Source: Strigamia acuminata (taxonomy: Eukaryota; Arthropoda; Chilopoda; Geophilomorpha; Linotaeniidae). From it: a DNA stretch of 64,000 bases. Of the stretch, positions 1 through 10,417 are shown in pieces. The notes beneath the pieces were generated by a model that worked only from the letters and a program-made list of their open reading frames with translations, had not been told where the DNA came from and ran no database searches. The stretch is taken from positions 1,676,501 to 1,740,500 of the forward strand of contig OX442320.1 of assembly GCA_949358305.1 (NCBI GenBank). The letters are read 5' to 3'. Each line of letters begins with the position of its first letter. The first letter of the stretch is position 1. A program made the position numbers and the translations under genes.

Positions 1-2
1 AT

Positions 3-1202
3 TGTTTAAGTGTCGATGTGATGGGCCCAAAACCCGTTACGGGAAATAAAAATGCGTACATTATCGTTATAATGGACGTGGCGACTCGTTGGCCCGAGTT
101 GTACGCCGTCGCTAGACCTTCAGCAGAAAAAATCGTTGAATGTATCTACGACGTGGCGTTACGTTACGGATTTCCACGTAAAATAATATCCGATAACGGA
201 CCCCAATTTATCTCGAAAATTTGGGGTAAGTTTTGTGAGAAATTCGGGATTGTGGCGTCACATACTTCGACCTACAATCCCAGAACAAATCCCGTTGAGC
301 GACTCAACAGGGACATTAAATATGCACTAAGCATATTCACTGACATCCACAATAGGTGGGATGAATACTTGAGGGAGATCGCGTTCAGCATACGAACAAC
401 AGTCTCGAGGACGAGAGATTTTTCTCCGGCCTACCTCAACTTCGCCCGGGAGCTACGAGTGCCTTGGGACCCACGAGTGGCAGAGTCAGTAAATGTGGTG
501 GACCCCGAGAAACCACATGAGTACGTGTATAAATTGGAGCAAACCATCTCCAACACGTACAAGCACATGATGGCGCACATTTTTAATATGCGCGACCGCA
601 TTTTACAAGATAAAAGCGGTAGAAAATTTGTGAATTTCGAGATCAATGATTTGGTGTGGAAAGACACACACATCCTCTCAAATGCAGCGAGAGGAATCAC
701 CGCCAGCTTGGCCGACAAGAGAGATGGTCCGTATGTGATCATCGGCAAGCATGGCGGTAACGCGTATAAACTACGTAAGCTCGAGGACAATACCGAGCAT
801 AAGTCGATCCAGGTACGAGAGTTAACTCCGTACATTCCGGAATTCCCGCAAGAAATGTGGGCAAAAGGCCAAGTCAAGTCTAAAACTGACGGCCAAATCG
901 TCGATATGTTCGCTGGCGAGTCGGAAAAAGCACCGCCAAGTGACAACGAGGAGTATTTCGACGCCCCTTCACCACCGGTAAACGAGATAGTTGAATCCGT
1001 TCCGGATCCAATTTTGGTCGGGGGGGAAACAGGAGAAACTCCTGAAACAAACACAAAAAACACGGATAAAAAAGAAAACAGTAATGAGGAGGTACAGACA
1101 CAAAAAACAACAAAAAATATCGTACCTGTCTCGACTCATCACCTGCGGCCCCGTGGAAGTAATCCGTTTATAAAAGACGGAAAGGTCGTAGGAAAGGAGT
1201 AG
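3..1202 (+). CDS. Gypsy pol polyprotein, C-terminal integrase part (partial)
   Basis: The frame is open from the first bases, so this is the tail of a larger pol. It holds the integrase core that joins element cDNA to chromosomal DNA. The first catalytic Asp is in SVDVMGPKP (about base 15), the second in ISDNGPQF (about 190) and the Glu in NPVERLNRD (about 295), giving a D,D,E triad. A basic, SH3-like C-terminal region follows (WKDTHILS, KRDGPYVIIGKHGGNAYKLRKL), then an acidic, low-complexity tail. The core and C-terminal motifs align with Gypsy-4 pol at 60974-64000. The stop is TAG at 1200-1202. There is no frameshift in the visible part. Confidence 0.9.
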   Translation, partial: CLSVDVMGPKPVTGNKNAYIIVIMDVATRWPELYAVARPSAEKIVECIYDVALRYGFPRKIISDNGPQFISKIWGKFCEKFGIVASHTSTYNPRTNPVERLNRDIKYALSIFTDIHNRWDEYLREIAFSIRTTVSRTRDFSPAYLNFARELRVPWDPRVAESVNVVDPEKPHEYVYKLEQTISNTYKHMMAHIFNMRDRILQDKSGRKFVNFEINDLVWKDTHILSNAARGITASLADKRDGPYVIIGKHGGNAYKLRKLEDNTEHKSIQVRELTPYIPEFPQEMWAKGQVKSKTDGQIVDMFAGESEKAPPSDNEEYFDAPSPPVNEIVESVPDPILVGGETGETPETNTKNTDKKENSNEEVQTQKTTKNIVPVSTHHLRPRGSNPFIKDGKVVGKE

Positions 1203-2576
1203 AAAACGTTACGAGTCGATGGCGACGCTGAAAAACAAAAAAATTGACCGATCGACAGCGCTAGCCATCAAAATCCGAGACTCTGAAAATTTCGCTAAGT
1301 CCAACAAAGCGGATATCGGTCGAATTCGCGTCACGAGATGGCGTGGAAACGCGGGACCCGTAGCAAAATTATCGGCACGGGTCGGATACCGCGTGCAAAA
1401 GACCCCGTAGCAGCGATCGCGCACGGGCGTAGAAACAAAGGAGCCCCGTAGCGTAACATGCGCACGGGCTGTTGCGCACAGTCATAAGCACCTGGTTCTG
1501 GAGTAAAATTACCCAGAACCCACCACGATTGCCTCGTTTTCACCCGGACTTCCGCTAAAATCAGCTGATCGTCGTCCGCACGTGATACACAGCGAGTGCA
1601 TTTTTAACCAAGTTTTTGATCCATTTTACGAGAAGTTTTCAAGTTTTTTAATCGTGGTCTGACTGAACGCGCAATCCTCACGATGGATGAGGAAGGAGGG
1701 GACGAGGAAATGCTTGAAATACAGCATCATGACGAGAATTGGGACCCGGACATAAACGTAGTTCCACCCGATCAGGTAGTAGTCGGCATCGCCGCACGAG
1801 ATTTAGCTCCGTGCGGTCGAATTAAAGATACACTTGACTAATACTTGACATGAACGCTCTGCGTTCGAAATAGTGTATAATTATTATACTAATATCCACG
1901 ATCGCGAGAGCGATTGTATTTTCTCCTATTATTTGTCTTCAAGGACGCGATAGCAGACAAACTGTCGCCTCGCTCCTTGAAGATGACTCACGACAATTGA
2001 CACGAACGAGACAAAGGAAACGAGCTTTCTTTTTATATTCCAGAAATGGGAATAATTTATTGGATGGATTTTGAAAGAATTTATAGAACGTTGTTTCTAT
2101 TTTTATTTGCTATTTTATTTGCGAATTTTTTCCCGATGACACTAATTTATTATAGATTCGTTTTTTAACTCGACTTTAACTCCGAATTTTTGGAGTTATT
2201 ATTAGACAAATTTATTTCTTTACAAGTTAATTCACGACAAGAACATTTGTTTACATGTTCTAAAATTGTTATTGGAGATTTTCACGAACGATTTCGCGAA
2301 TTTATTGGTTTAAATACAAATTTACAGTTTAATTTTAAATTAAGCAATCCGAAGAAAAATTTCCGGATTAATACGCTCGATTCCGTCTCGTGGTTATCAT
2401 TGGACGTGAACCAGATGTGCCAAGAAGACTCTTTTCTTCCTGACAAGGACGAATCAATGAACAGGAATAGGACTCGACGAGCGGTCGCACGTTTCAGCGA
2501 CGTTCCTCGAGCCCACCCCCTATTTATCTCCGTGTTATTGGCGATTTCATTAATTATTTTGTTTCCATCATTGCAG
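1203..2576 (+). other. Gypsy-1 pol-to-ORF3 spacer ending in a splice acceptor
   Basis: No gene is supported here. The reading frame of ORF3 is open back to 2190 but has no good ATG context there. The spacer ends in a T-rich stretch followed by TTGCAG directly before ATGGAGC at 2577. I read this as the intron end used to make a spliced ORF3 mRNA, by analogy with env expression in Drosophila gypsy. The splicing itself is inference. Confidence 0.5.
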
Positions 2577-5444
2577 ATGGAGCTCCGAGACACATGGGGA
2601 GCGCTCAGCCCCGCATGCATAGTGCGAGCGGGCATATATCGAGGCGTACTGCCCGATTTTCTGCGCCGCTGCTTTGGCGAAGATGCGAAGCCATACCGCC
2701 TGCGCGTATTATTTTCGCGCGCCCTCGCCAAGCGTTGGGTTAACGATTGTACACTCCTGGACGCGTTCCCGGAGTCGGTGCGAAACGTCGTCGCTGCAGA
2801 GCTCGCTCGCATCGATGACCCGAAGTCACCAATCTTCCACCCGGCCCTGTCGAGCCAATACTCCGGCAGGCCGGCGGAGGAGCATGTGTTGTTCGCGTGG
2901 CAAGCGGCCGAGACCGAGGAGGCCCGCGAAGAAGTGTATCAACACTACCGCCAGCAGCTAATCGACACTGCGCCGGCGGTTGCAGAGCGGATTTTGCAAG
3001 ACGACGGAATGAGCACCGCCGATATACATCTGTGGTGCGAGCAGATTCGGCAGGGAGAAGTTACGCCACAGTGGCGACCGAGAATGGGGATTCTCACGTC
3101 ACAAGCTGAAATGTGGCAACTCCACTATTTGGGAATTCTCGGCCCCAAATATAATTTCCCAAGGAAGCGCAAGCGCTCCAAGGGAACCGGGGGCAGCGAA
3201 TCGCGCTCCCCGGGACGGTCGAAGAAACAGTGCGTCGAACAGCACTCGACCGTCAACGATGGAGCGGGAACGTCAGCGCAGCCACCGCGCGACCCCGCGA
3301 ATTACACCAGACCAAGGGTGTTCGTCAACCGTCAGATGAAAGACGGTAAAGAGACTCGAGAAGTCTGGATTTCGGGTGACGAAGAGCGAGTCTCTCGTCC
3401 CCGTGTCGGCAGACATCCGCTAACTCATCGTGAGCAGCGGAAACGAGACCGCAAAGAGCGGTATTTCGCTCGCTGCGAGGCGCGAGGAATTCCCCTTCCC
3501 GAACACGCTCTCAAAGCAATCGAAGCGAAGGAAGCGAGAGAGGCACGATCGAAGTCGAGTGGCCGATCTTCCGGGGAGCGTCGCGTCCTAGCGCCAGACA
3601 CGCGGGACCTTCGCGAGATCATCACCCAGATGAAACGCAAGAAATTGTCTCGTTTCGACCCCGCGATGCAGTTCGCTCGCAAGATGGGCGTCGTCGAGCA
3701 TGGTACCGTGATTCCACACGAAGTGGCACGGTGGTTAAGCGAATATGTCAATTCGCGACCGCGTGTAGAAAACGCGCCTACGGCCGTCGTTCCACCGACG
3801 AGTACTGTAAGCCAGCTCCCGGCACTCCAAGTCACGCCGACTGGAGTGCAAGCGACGCTGCCACCGCCAACACAACAGTCTTTGACGTTGCTGTTGCCGA
3901 CGCAGTCATCAACGTCGCAACCGTTGCCAGCACAGCAGTCCCTGACGCTGCCGCCGCCGACACAGCCGCTGCCGCCGCCGACGCAGCCCCCGCCGCCGCC
4001 GCCGCCGATGCCGGGTTCGAGCACTACGCCGAACTTGGCCGTCGACGACTCGGTGATGTTGCCCGTTCACCAGAGCATTGCGCGGGAATGCCATAACGCC
4101 CGATTCGGAGAATATTACCCGAGCAAGGCAAGACACGACCGCACCGCGATGTGGTATGAACAGCGTGACGAAAACGCACGGCTGGCTCGAGAAGCAGCCA
4201 ATCCATCGATCGAAGAGCTCTTGGCCTTCGCATTTGTGATGGAGGACCCGAGGGCCGCCGCCGCTGCTCTGCAGGGCGCCGACGTCACTCAGCGCCATTT
4301 CATCGAGTGGGGGATTTCGATGATGCGGCACCACTCGCGCGCGTTCGCTGCAGATCCTGATCGCAGCAACCCTGTAAATCGGCGCAGTCTACAGCTGGCT
4401 TTGACGAAAATCATGGTCCAGTTATTGACCCCCTCGCTCTTTGGGGTCGGACGACAGGCGATGGCCTGTTGGTCCGTAGTAGACAGAGAGGGTGTGCAGA
4501 TACCTCGCGCACTCGTTGGAGAATGGAGCGCCATTCTCCCCAACCCGGCGATGACTCGCTTCGAGCTGACCCGGGACGTGGTGAACCCCGAATGGGAGGG
4601 GTATAAGTTGCGGAGCATGGCCTTCCGCCACGCCGTTACCACGTGGGAGCCAACACCGTCAGCGCAGTCACACGCAATGATGGTCACGAGTGAAGAGCCG
4701 ATGGAGAGCGACGCCGCCTCTTCGACTGCTTCACGTGGAGCCCCAACTCCACCTCCGCCGCCGCCACCGATGCCACCAGCGGCGACGCCACAGACACCCG
4801 TCCTATCAAATGCGGCGGGTAAGCCTAGACGCCTGCTATGCCGGACGCCGCCAACGATGTCCGCCGCTCGCCAGAGCCTGACGCCTCCCGCAGCCCAAGA
4901 AGCGCAGGAAGAGACTGTCCAGCAGGCAGTGGTTTCGAAGAGCGCCAAGCCAGCGAAAGCGGCGAAGCCTCCGACAAACTACTATGAGAAGTTGTGTGAC
5001 GAGTTCTCTCAGCTGTCGATGACGACGGCGACGCGCAAATTCATCCTCGCGCAGAGAGACAAGGGGAAATCGGTATTCGTTTGGCTACACAACCAGGTGC
5101 GCCAGACCACCGATTTGATCCTCCATCAGCGTTTGCTGAGGGCCCACCGTGCGCCTCGAACGGCCGCGGAGGCGAACGCGATCCGGCACACCAATTCCGG
5201 GTTTTCGGCGTTCATTCCGCGGGTTTGGCTGCATGAGAGGAGGCGTGCCCCGTACGAGCCAGCCGGCGGCCACGATTTGTGCTTTATTTCCGAGCACGAG
5301 GACCCCCGCGACCAGTCTTCAGCCTTGGTTGGAGATCTGGTTTTGCCGCCCGGCGCTGTGCCGCCCGGCGCTGAGCCGCCCGTCCCTGGAGTGAGTTTCG
5401 CCCAGGCGATGGATCCAGCGTCGGGTCCCAGCAAGAAGGATTGA
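2577..5444 (+). CDS. Gypsy-1 ORF3, unknown proline-rich protein in env position
   Basis: About 955 aa from the ATG at 2577, which follows a splice-acceptor-like TTGCAG. The frame is also open upstream to 2190 but without a convincing ATG. I do not recognise a family. Visible features are an N-terminal globular-looking part rich in Ala, Arg and Trp; a basic stretch PRKRKRSKG that could be a nuclear signal; a very basic RE/RK-rich section near the middle; two polyproline blocks (about 3840-4010 and 4750-4790); and a Pro/Ala-rich C terminus. There is no signal peptide, no transmembrane segment and no furin-type site, so it does not look like an envelope protein. GC content and codon use are higher than in most of the window. 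A short basic region ending ARGIPLPE loosely resembles AAGIPHDN in Gypsy-4 ORF3. Confidence 0.65.
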   Translation: MELRDTWGALSPACIVRAGIYRGVLPDFLRRCFGEDAKPYRLRVLFSRALAKRWVNDCTLLDAFPESVRNVVAAELARIDDPKSPIFHPALSSQYSGRPAEEHVLFAWQAAETEEAREEVYQHYRQQLIDTAPAVAERILQDDGMSTADIHLWCEQIRQGEVTPQWRPRMGILTSQAEMWQLHYLGILGPKYNFPRKRKRSKGTGGSESRSPGRSKKQCVEQHSTVNDGAGTSAQPPRDPANYTRPRVFVNRQMKDGKETREVWISGDEERVSRPRVGRHPLTHREQRKRDRKERYFARCEARGIPLPEHALKAIEAKEAREARSKSSGRSSGERRVLAPDTRDLREIITQMKRKKLSRFDPAMQFARKMGVVEHGTVIPHEVARWLSEYVNSRPRVENAPTAVVPPTSTVSQLPALQVTPTGVQATLPPPTQQSLTLLLPTQSSTSQPLPAQQSLTLPPPTQPLPPPTQPPPPPPPMPGSSTTPNLAVDDSVMLPVHQSIARECHNARFGEYYPSKARHDRTAMWYEQRDENARLAREAANPSIEELLAFAFVMEDPRAAAAALQGADVTQRHFIEWGISMMRHHSRAFAADPDRSNPVNRRSLQLALTKIMVQLLTPSLFGVGRQAMACWSVVDREGVQIPRALVGEWSAILPNPAMTRFELTRDVVNPEWEGYKLRSMAFRHAVTTWEPTPSAQSHAMMVTSEEPMESDAASSTASRGAPTPPPPPPPMPPAATPQTPVLSNAAGKPRRLLCRTPPTMSAARQSLTPPAAQEAQEETVQQAVVSKSAKPAKAAKPPTNYYEKLCDEFSQLSMTTATRKFILAQRDKGKSVFVWLHNQVRQTTDLILHQRLLRAHRAPRTAAEANAIRHTNSGFSAFIPRVWLHERRRAPYEPAGGHDLCFISEHEDPRDQSSALVGDLVLPPGAVPPGAEPPVPGVSFAQAMDPASGPSKKD

Positions 5445-5465
5445 TCGCTCCGAACACCGGCGGTC

Positions 5466-5483
5466 AGAGCTGGGAGGGGGACG
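5466..5483 (+). promoter_or_regulatory. Polypurine tract of Gypsy-1
   Basis: A purine run (AGCTGGGAGGGGGACG) lies immediately before TGTGGTGACCC, where the 3' LTR begins. This is the usual site for plus-strand primer formation in LTR retroelements. Confidence 0.6.
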
Positions 5484-6481
5484 TGTGGTGACCCGACTGG
5501 GGTGGGGCACGAAGAGTTTCTCTCGTGGCCTACATACGGGTAAAGAAGGGGAGTCGCACGCGCGCCTCCCTTCCCTCAGAGCATTGACATCCAGTCAATG
5601 GACGGGCGTCTGCCCTGGGGGAGTGGGGGAGATTCGTCTTCTCCACTATTGGGTGGCTTTAGTCACCTGTCACCCCCCGCTTTGTGCAAAGGAATTCGCC
5701 TTGCACTGAGCGGGCAGAACCAACACAAAAATCAACCAAGATACACGTAAAAGCCAAACGTCCTAAAACGATCAAGCCTAAGTACAAAGACTTCAGGAGT
5801 GACCTAGGACAAGGGACTTTCAACGTGAGTACGATTGATTTGTGTTAACCTCCGCAGAGTAACCTGCGAAACAAGATTACCACACTATTTTAGCAAGCCA
5901 GCTAGAAATAGTAAACCTACTCCAATTTAGCGAGTTGTGCAGACAAACGGTCGCACAAGCCTAAATTGCAGTAACCACGACGAGCGTTCCCGCCGCTGTG
6001 TGTATCGCCGGGAACCACCAAGCGTCCGCCGCTGTGTGATCGCCGGACACCTACAAAAAACCCTAAACCTAGACAACAGACCAGAAGTAAGACCTTTCAG
6101 GCATTCACTCGCGCCCGACCAGCGTGAGCCCGAAGGACCGAACGAGAAACGTGAGACGAGGACGCCATTCATTGCCACGCCGGCCCAAGACGACACCACG
6201 TTGCCACGCGGACGCCATCTTGGATCCACAGCGACAAAGGACGACCTCGACCAGTTTCCCGCCAACTTCACACCCCTTTCCTTTTACCTTTTTATTCCCT
6301 TACATATTTTATTCCCTTTTAACTGTATATTCCCGTATAATAAATACATTTATTATATTTACCTTTTACATTGTCTTGCCGTGTTACATTATTTGGGTAA
6401 CCGCTTGAGTAAAGCGGTATTGCGAGATCAGAGAGTGACTCATACCACGTATCAGCGACAGACCGAGTTGAGCGCGACACA
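5484..6481 (+). repeat. Gypsy-1 3' LTR
   Basis: Starts TGTGGTGACCC right after the polypurine tract and ends at CGCGACACA where satellite DNA begins, about 1 kb. An AATAAA-type signal in an AT-rich stretch lies near 6335-6345. The right edge is set by the TG...CA rule and by the start of the satellite. The 5' copy is outside the window, so the ends are approximate. Confidence 0.55.
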
Positions 6482-7020
6482 ATGTGAAGATTTTAGAAAA
6501 TGCCAAATTGGCCCAATATTGGGTCCAAGCAGTGGCCCAATATTGTGACACAATATTGGCCCAATATTGGTTACGAGTATTGGCCCAATGTTGGCATACA
6601 ATATTGGGCCAATGTCGGGATGTAAGAAAACGCCAGATTGGCCCAATATTGGTTCAAAATATTGGCCCAATATTGGTTACGAGTATTGGCCCAATGTTGG
6701 CACACAATATTGGGCCAATGTCGGGATGTAAGAAAACGCCAGATTGGCCCAATATTGGTTCAAAATATTGGCCCAATATTGGTTACGAGTATTGGCCCAA
6801 TATTGGCACACAATATTGGGCCAATGTCGGGATGTAAGAAAACGCCAGATTGGCCCAATATTGGTTCAAAATATTGGCCCAATATTGGTTACGAGTATTG
6901 GCCCAATATTGGGAAACAATATTGGGCCAATCTGGCGTTTTCTTACATCCCGACATTGGCCCAATATTGTGTCCCAACATTGGCCCAATATTTTAGCCAA
7001 TATTGGGCCAATGTTGCGCC
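6482..7020. repeat. ATTGGCCCAAT satellite array, about 106-bp units
   Basis: At least three direct copies of a unit of about 106 bp, each containing GATGTAAGAAAACGCCAG (near 6617, 6723 and 6829), plus an inverted copy of that block near 6930. Each unit is made of short palindromic words around TTGGCCCAATATTGG. Long open frames across the array encode only repeated GPILV/QYWAN-like peptides and are not genes. The array sits just inside the terminal inverted repeat that ends at 7040, so I take it as subterminal DNA of that transposon. Confidence 0.85.
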
Positions 7021-7042
7021 AATATATAATGCTACCTGGGTA
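7015..7042 (-). mobile_element. End of a TA-duplicating DNA element in Gypsy-2 gag (first end)
   Basis: Read on the minus strand, gag is broken at TA followed by CCCAGGTAGCATTATATA. The other gag half (22950 and below) is bounded by the inverted copy of the same sequence and TA. The two ends therefore form a terminal inverted repeat of at least 20 bp with a TA target duplication. Removing the insert restores the gag frame exactly between the residues ILI and GSQ. No transposase is seen in the window. Confidence 0.75.
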
Positions 7043-8628
7043 TTAAGATGGGTACTTCAGACTCCGGATCCTCTGTCTCAAAAGCTAATAACTGTTGCCT
7101 CAACCTTGCATTCTCAGCTAAAAGCTCATCATGGGTTAATGGGGTTACTACAGTTCCACTCAGTTTACCTGCTGTTACTGGAGTTACCTTTTCGTCCACT
7201 ACCTTTTTGAAAAGTGACAGCAGCACATCCGCTGGATCCTTGACTTTCATAGTCTCATACAATTTAAGTCTTTGTTCCATCTCTGCCAGTTTAGTCGGGA
7301 ATACTGTCACCATCATTTGCTGCATCGCCGGCTTCAAACCTTGGTAAACATAATTAATTTTTTGTCCTTCAGTGAGTGCCGGCAACACAAAAGCACATTC
7401 GGCCAAGACTTTCTTCATATAGGCATCTGCTGTTCCTTCTGTGTGTCTCATGAAGTGAAGAGTATTTAAAACATTTTCCTGGCCCCTACGAAACTTTTTT
7501 TCAAGTTGTGGTTGTTAGGTTTCAGCGACCTTTGGTGATCGAGTATACACATGCGACGCGTGTTTCAGGTTTAGCGCGTTAAGAGCGATGTCTCGAGTTT
7601 CGGTGCATTGCTGCCTTTCATTGGTCCAAAGTATAAGAGTTCCCTAATGCCAATGTGGGCAGCATGTCGTGGCTTTGGGGCGAATCATCGTTGACGGCGT
7701 TTGGATTGTCTACGGTAGCTGTGTGTTGTCGTTGCGTGCATTGGAGGAGTTTTCCATGCTGGTCCAAATACGGTTTCCCATTTATGATTTGTTCTATAGT
7801 ATTATATAACTTATGTTTATGAATCACATGGGATTCGTTCTGTAACCAATATGATTTGTCCTACTGTTTTTATGAGTGAAGACACTCAAGCTGTCAACTG
7901 CTAATAAAGTGGCAGCCATCTTTTATGGTTTGTTTGCCAAAGTGCAAATCATGTCTCCTGCTTTACTCAACACTCACCCGGCTGCGATTGGAACTCAACA
8001 GTGGTTTCCACTCGGTCCAAGTCCATGTTGGATTCTTTTGTAATAACTCCACAAACCATGCCAGTCCATCAGTTTTTAACGCTAATGGTAAATGTTTAAC
8101 TCTCTCATCATCAGTGCCTATTGTGGCTTCATACGCTACTAGCCATTGGTCGATGTTCCCTTTTGTTGTATCATAACAAATGACATCCCGCTTTTGTATC
8201 ATTACACTCTTAAAAAGGTCAGTTAGAACTGCTATTGGGTCCGCCATCTTGGATTTCGTTCCTTTTGATGTGGATCCCTGAATATTAGTATTTACTAAAG
8301 GTGTTTGTATCTTTATTGGTGTTAATAATTCAAAAACTGATTGTAACAATTTTGGCTTTATTAATCTCAAAGGTGAAGAAGAATCAAGTTCCTGTTGGGA
8401 TAATGAGTCTTGGAAATGCTCTTCTTGGTTTATCTCAACAACTGGTTCCTCTTGTTTTATTTCAACAACTTGTTCTTCCTCTTCAACTTCAGGCTTAGTG
8501 TGTTTTATCTTTCCACTCCCTCTTTTAGTTGTGATATTACGGTTATCTACTGTCCTTTGTAATTCTTGGTTTTGTAAATCTAGTAGATTATCCGTTTGTG
8601 TTTGTGTAAGCTTCACTGGTTTCTCCAC
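7043..8628 (-). pseudogene. Gypsy-2 gag, N-terminal half (split)
   Basis: Homologous to Gypsy-3 gag along its length (KPVKL, KGNIDQWLVAYEATIGTDDERVKH, KINYVYQGLKPAMQ, VVDEKV). It is interrupted by a solo LTR at 7513-8000 and cut off at 7042 by the DNA element; the C-terminal half lies at 22665-22952. As in Gypsy-3, the conserved N terminus has no ATG. The first codon of the similarity is GTG, just after GCTTAACAG, and the first in-frame ATG is in CCAAGATGGCGG (about 8245). The frame is otherwise undamaged, so the breaks come from insertions rather than decay. Confidence 0.85.
7513..8000. mobile_element. Solo LTR inserted in Gypsy-2 gag
   Basis: A 488-bp sequence starting TGTTAGG and ending CTCAACA, flanked on both sides by the 5-bp direct repeat GTGGT (7508-7512 and 8001-8005). 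It interrupts gag between the codons for WKP and QLEKKF. A TATAAG word near 7630 and AATAAA near 7903 suggest plus orientation. No internal region is present, as after LTR-LTR recombination. The family is not represented elsewhere in the window. Confidence 0.85.
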
Positions 8629-8640
8629 TGTTAAGCTTTG

Positions 8641-9257
8641 AAATGCACTATAATTTTTATTTTCACTACTCTATAATGCACCTCACACATTCACTAATAA
8701 CCACAATTCACCAACACACAATCCTGAAACAAATTTTATTTATTATTAATAAACACCAATTTAAATTCAAGATATTATTAATGTCACTATTTTCCTGAAA
8801 ATAGACAAATTATCATTATTAATCACCAACAGAATCAACACAATTTATCAACTTCCTGAAAAAAAAACAAATTATTAAAACTTTATTAAATATATTATTA
8901 TCAAAATTATTTCCCTCTAAATATCTAATATCCAACAATCTTAAACAACTTTAACAATTAAATCCAAAATATTATTTAACTCAATGCAAACTCATTAACT
9001 ATTCACTAAGAAACTGTTTCCAAACTCTGAGTCACTCTATGATTCACTCTTATTTTCTCTAATATGCAAATTAATCTGCACTCTTTCTAAATTTTATAAG
9101 AATTTCTACTATTTTCACTAAGTTTTTACGGGGTTTTTAGCTCTAACTTCTCAATTTTAGCACAAAACTGGCTGATTTTACTGTAAATTTTCACTTATTC
9201 ACTACTTTTATCAACCAATTAGTGGGTCTCAAAAGAAAACCGCAATCTCCACCACTT
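8641..9257 (-). other. Gypsy-2 5' leader and primer-binding site
   Basis: AT-rich leader between the 5' LTR and gag. On the minus strand TGGTGGAGATTGCGG (9254-9240) follows the LTR after a few bases and matches the equivalent sequence in Gypsy-3, so it is the likely tRNA primer-binding site. No other gene is seen here. Confidence 0.6.
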
Positions 9258-9727
9258 TGTTACGTGGCCAACTGGCCAATAATGACCACGTAACTTATAA
9301 CTTGTTTATTACTCATCATTTAATAACTAAGAGTGAAATGAACAGGAGTCAGAGTTTAGGTTGAAATATAAACTATGTTCTTTTATTCCTTAATTACAAA
9401 TCATAAACTTAATTGAAATCATAAAACTAAACCTAAAACCAAAGTAAACATTAAGACTAAAGACATGAATAACACCTTCTCTCTTATTTGTAAACTAATC
9501 ATGCCATATACTGGCTGAAACATTAATCATTAGAAGTCCTGGGAAGACTGAGGTCTAAGAGTCAAAGTGGCTCTTTTATACCCAAGTCACCCCCCTGAGT
9601 TAGTTCTAATTGACTCGCCCGTGATGTCACCATCACGTACGCAGTCTAGTGATAGATTTTGACAACTCTAATAACATTTGTGCTGGTTTGAGACGGTCGG
9701 CAGACGACGCGACTCAACCGCATGACA
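9258..9727 (-). repeat. Gypsy-2 5' LTR
   Basis: 470 bp, from TGTTACGTGG to CGCATGACA on the plus strand. It is nearly identical to 17495-17964 except for a short stretch near 9305-9320. It is flanked by ATAG (9728-9731), which matches ATAG before the other copy (17491-17494). That is a 4-bp target duplication inside BEL gag. Confidence 0.9.
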
Positions 9728-10417
9728 ATAGACACTTGTAACAATTTTCATTTCTCGAATTGATCTGATGAGGGCAGTTTGCTGTGCGTCTTCATCCCCG
9801 TAGTTTCTCTCCAACTCCTCTCGAGCCAAATGGTAGGATTCTTCGATCAAGGGAAAAGTTGAAATCAAAGTGGCTGCTTCGCCAACACACATTGTCTGTA
9901 GATATTGAAGCTTTTCCACGTCGCTCAAGTCTGGGTCCTTATGTACTGAAGTTTCAAAGTTACTTTTGAAAGTCTTGTACTTCAAAATGTCCCCATCGAA
10001 CTTCACAGACTCCAATTTTGGCAACTTCTGGTTTTTTCGGAAAGAAGCATTCATTGTCGTATTACCGCCAGATGCAGTTGACATATTTAGTCGTCCTCCC
10101 AGTGTAGGAAGGGACCGTTTCGATACATCCCAACGTCCGCGGAGAAGATCTACTCTCGTTTGAACTGCCTCGAGTTTTTCAATGGCTTCAAGATAAAATC
10201 CATGTTCGGAATGTGTTTGAAGATCATTGAGTTCATTGACAGCACGTGTCTCTCGAATATTTGCTGTAGATAACAGCGCCTCCAACTCTCCCGGGTCGCT
10301 GGTCTGCTCCGATACAGTCAGCAAAGCGGAGAGTAAAGTGAGTAGCGCTTCCCATTTCGTCTCCATAATTTCGAGTTGATCTGGAGTAAGCAAGTTTTGC
10401 ACGGAAGGTTCTGCCAT
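9728..10417 (-). pseudogene. BEL/Pao gag, N-terminal part (split)
   Basis: Starts at an ATG (10417) and encodes the DUF1759-type Gag region typical of BEL/Pao elements, with LPKLESVKFDGDILKYKTF and LQYLQTMCVGEAATLIS. It is cut at the Gypsy-2 insertion (9727). The continuing Gag sequence is found at 17490 and below, joined in frame across the CTAT duplication. The N-terminal half therefore lies left of the C-terminal half on the same strand, the reverse of the expected order for a minus-strand gene. Confidence 0.85.

Larger units (their letters stand above)
1..6481 (+). mobile_element. Gypsy-1, Ty3/Gypsy retrotransposon, 3' part
   Basis: Plus-strand LTR retrotransposon cut by the window start. 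Visible order: integrase end of pol, a spacer of about 1.4 kb, a long third ORF, a polypurine tract and a 3' LTR. Gag, protease, RT and the 5' LTR lie upstream of the window. Its pol end and overall layout match Gypsy-4 at the other end of the window (pol, about 1-kb gap, spliced third ORF, LTR starting TGTG and ending CGACACA), so the two appear to be related families. It seems to be inserted in the satellite DNA that starts at 6482. The TSD cannot be checked because the 5' flank is absent. Confidence 0.8.

Noticed and set aside
431-1063. Minus-strand ORF of 210 aa opposite the Gypsy-1 integrase
   Set aside because: Shadow of the real pol frame, no domain.
3425-4024. Glycine-rich minus-strand ORF
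   Set aside because: Reverse complement of the polyproline codons of Gypsy-1 ORF3.
4289-4948. Minus-strand ORF of 219 aa
   Set aside because: Antisense of Gypsy-1 ORF3; only polyglycine from the CCG runs.
2577-5444. Envelope glycoprotein in Gypsy-1
   Set aside because: No signal peptide, transmembrane segment or furin site; composition is proline-rich and basic.
6482-7020. CRISPR-like array
   Set aside because: Units are contiguous satellite copies with no unique spacers, in a eukaryotic context.
5937-7210. Long plus-strand ORFs encoding repeated GPILV/QYWAN peptides
   Set aside because: They are translations of the TTGGCCCAATATTGG satellite in all frames and have no start context or domain.
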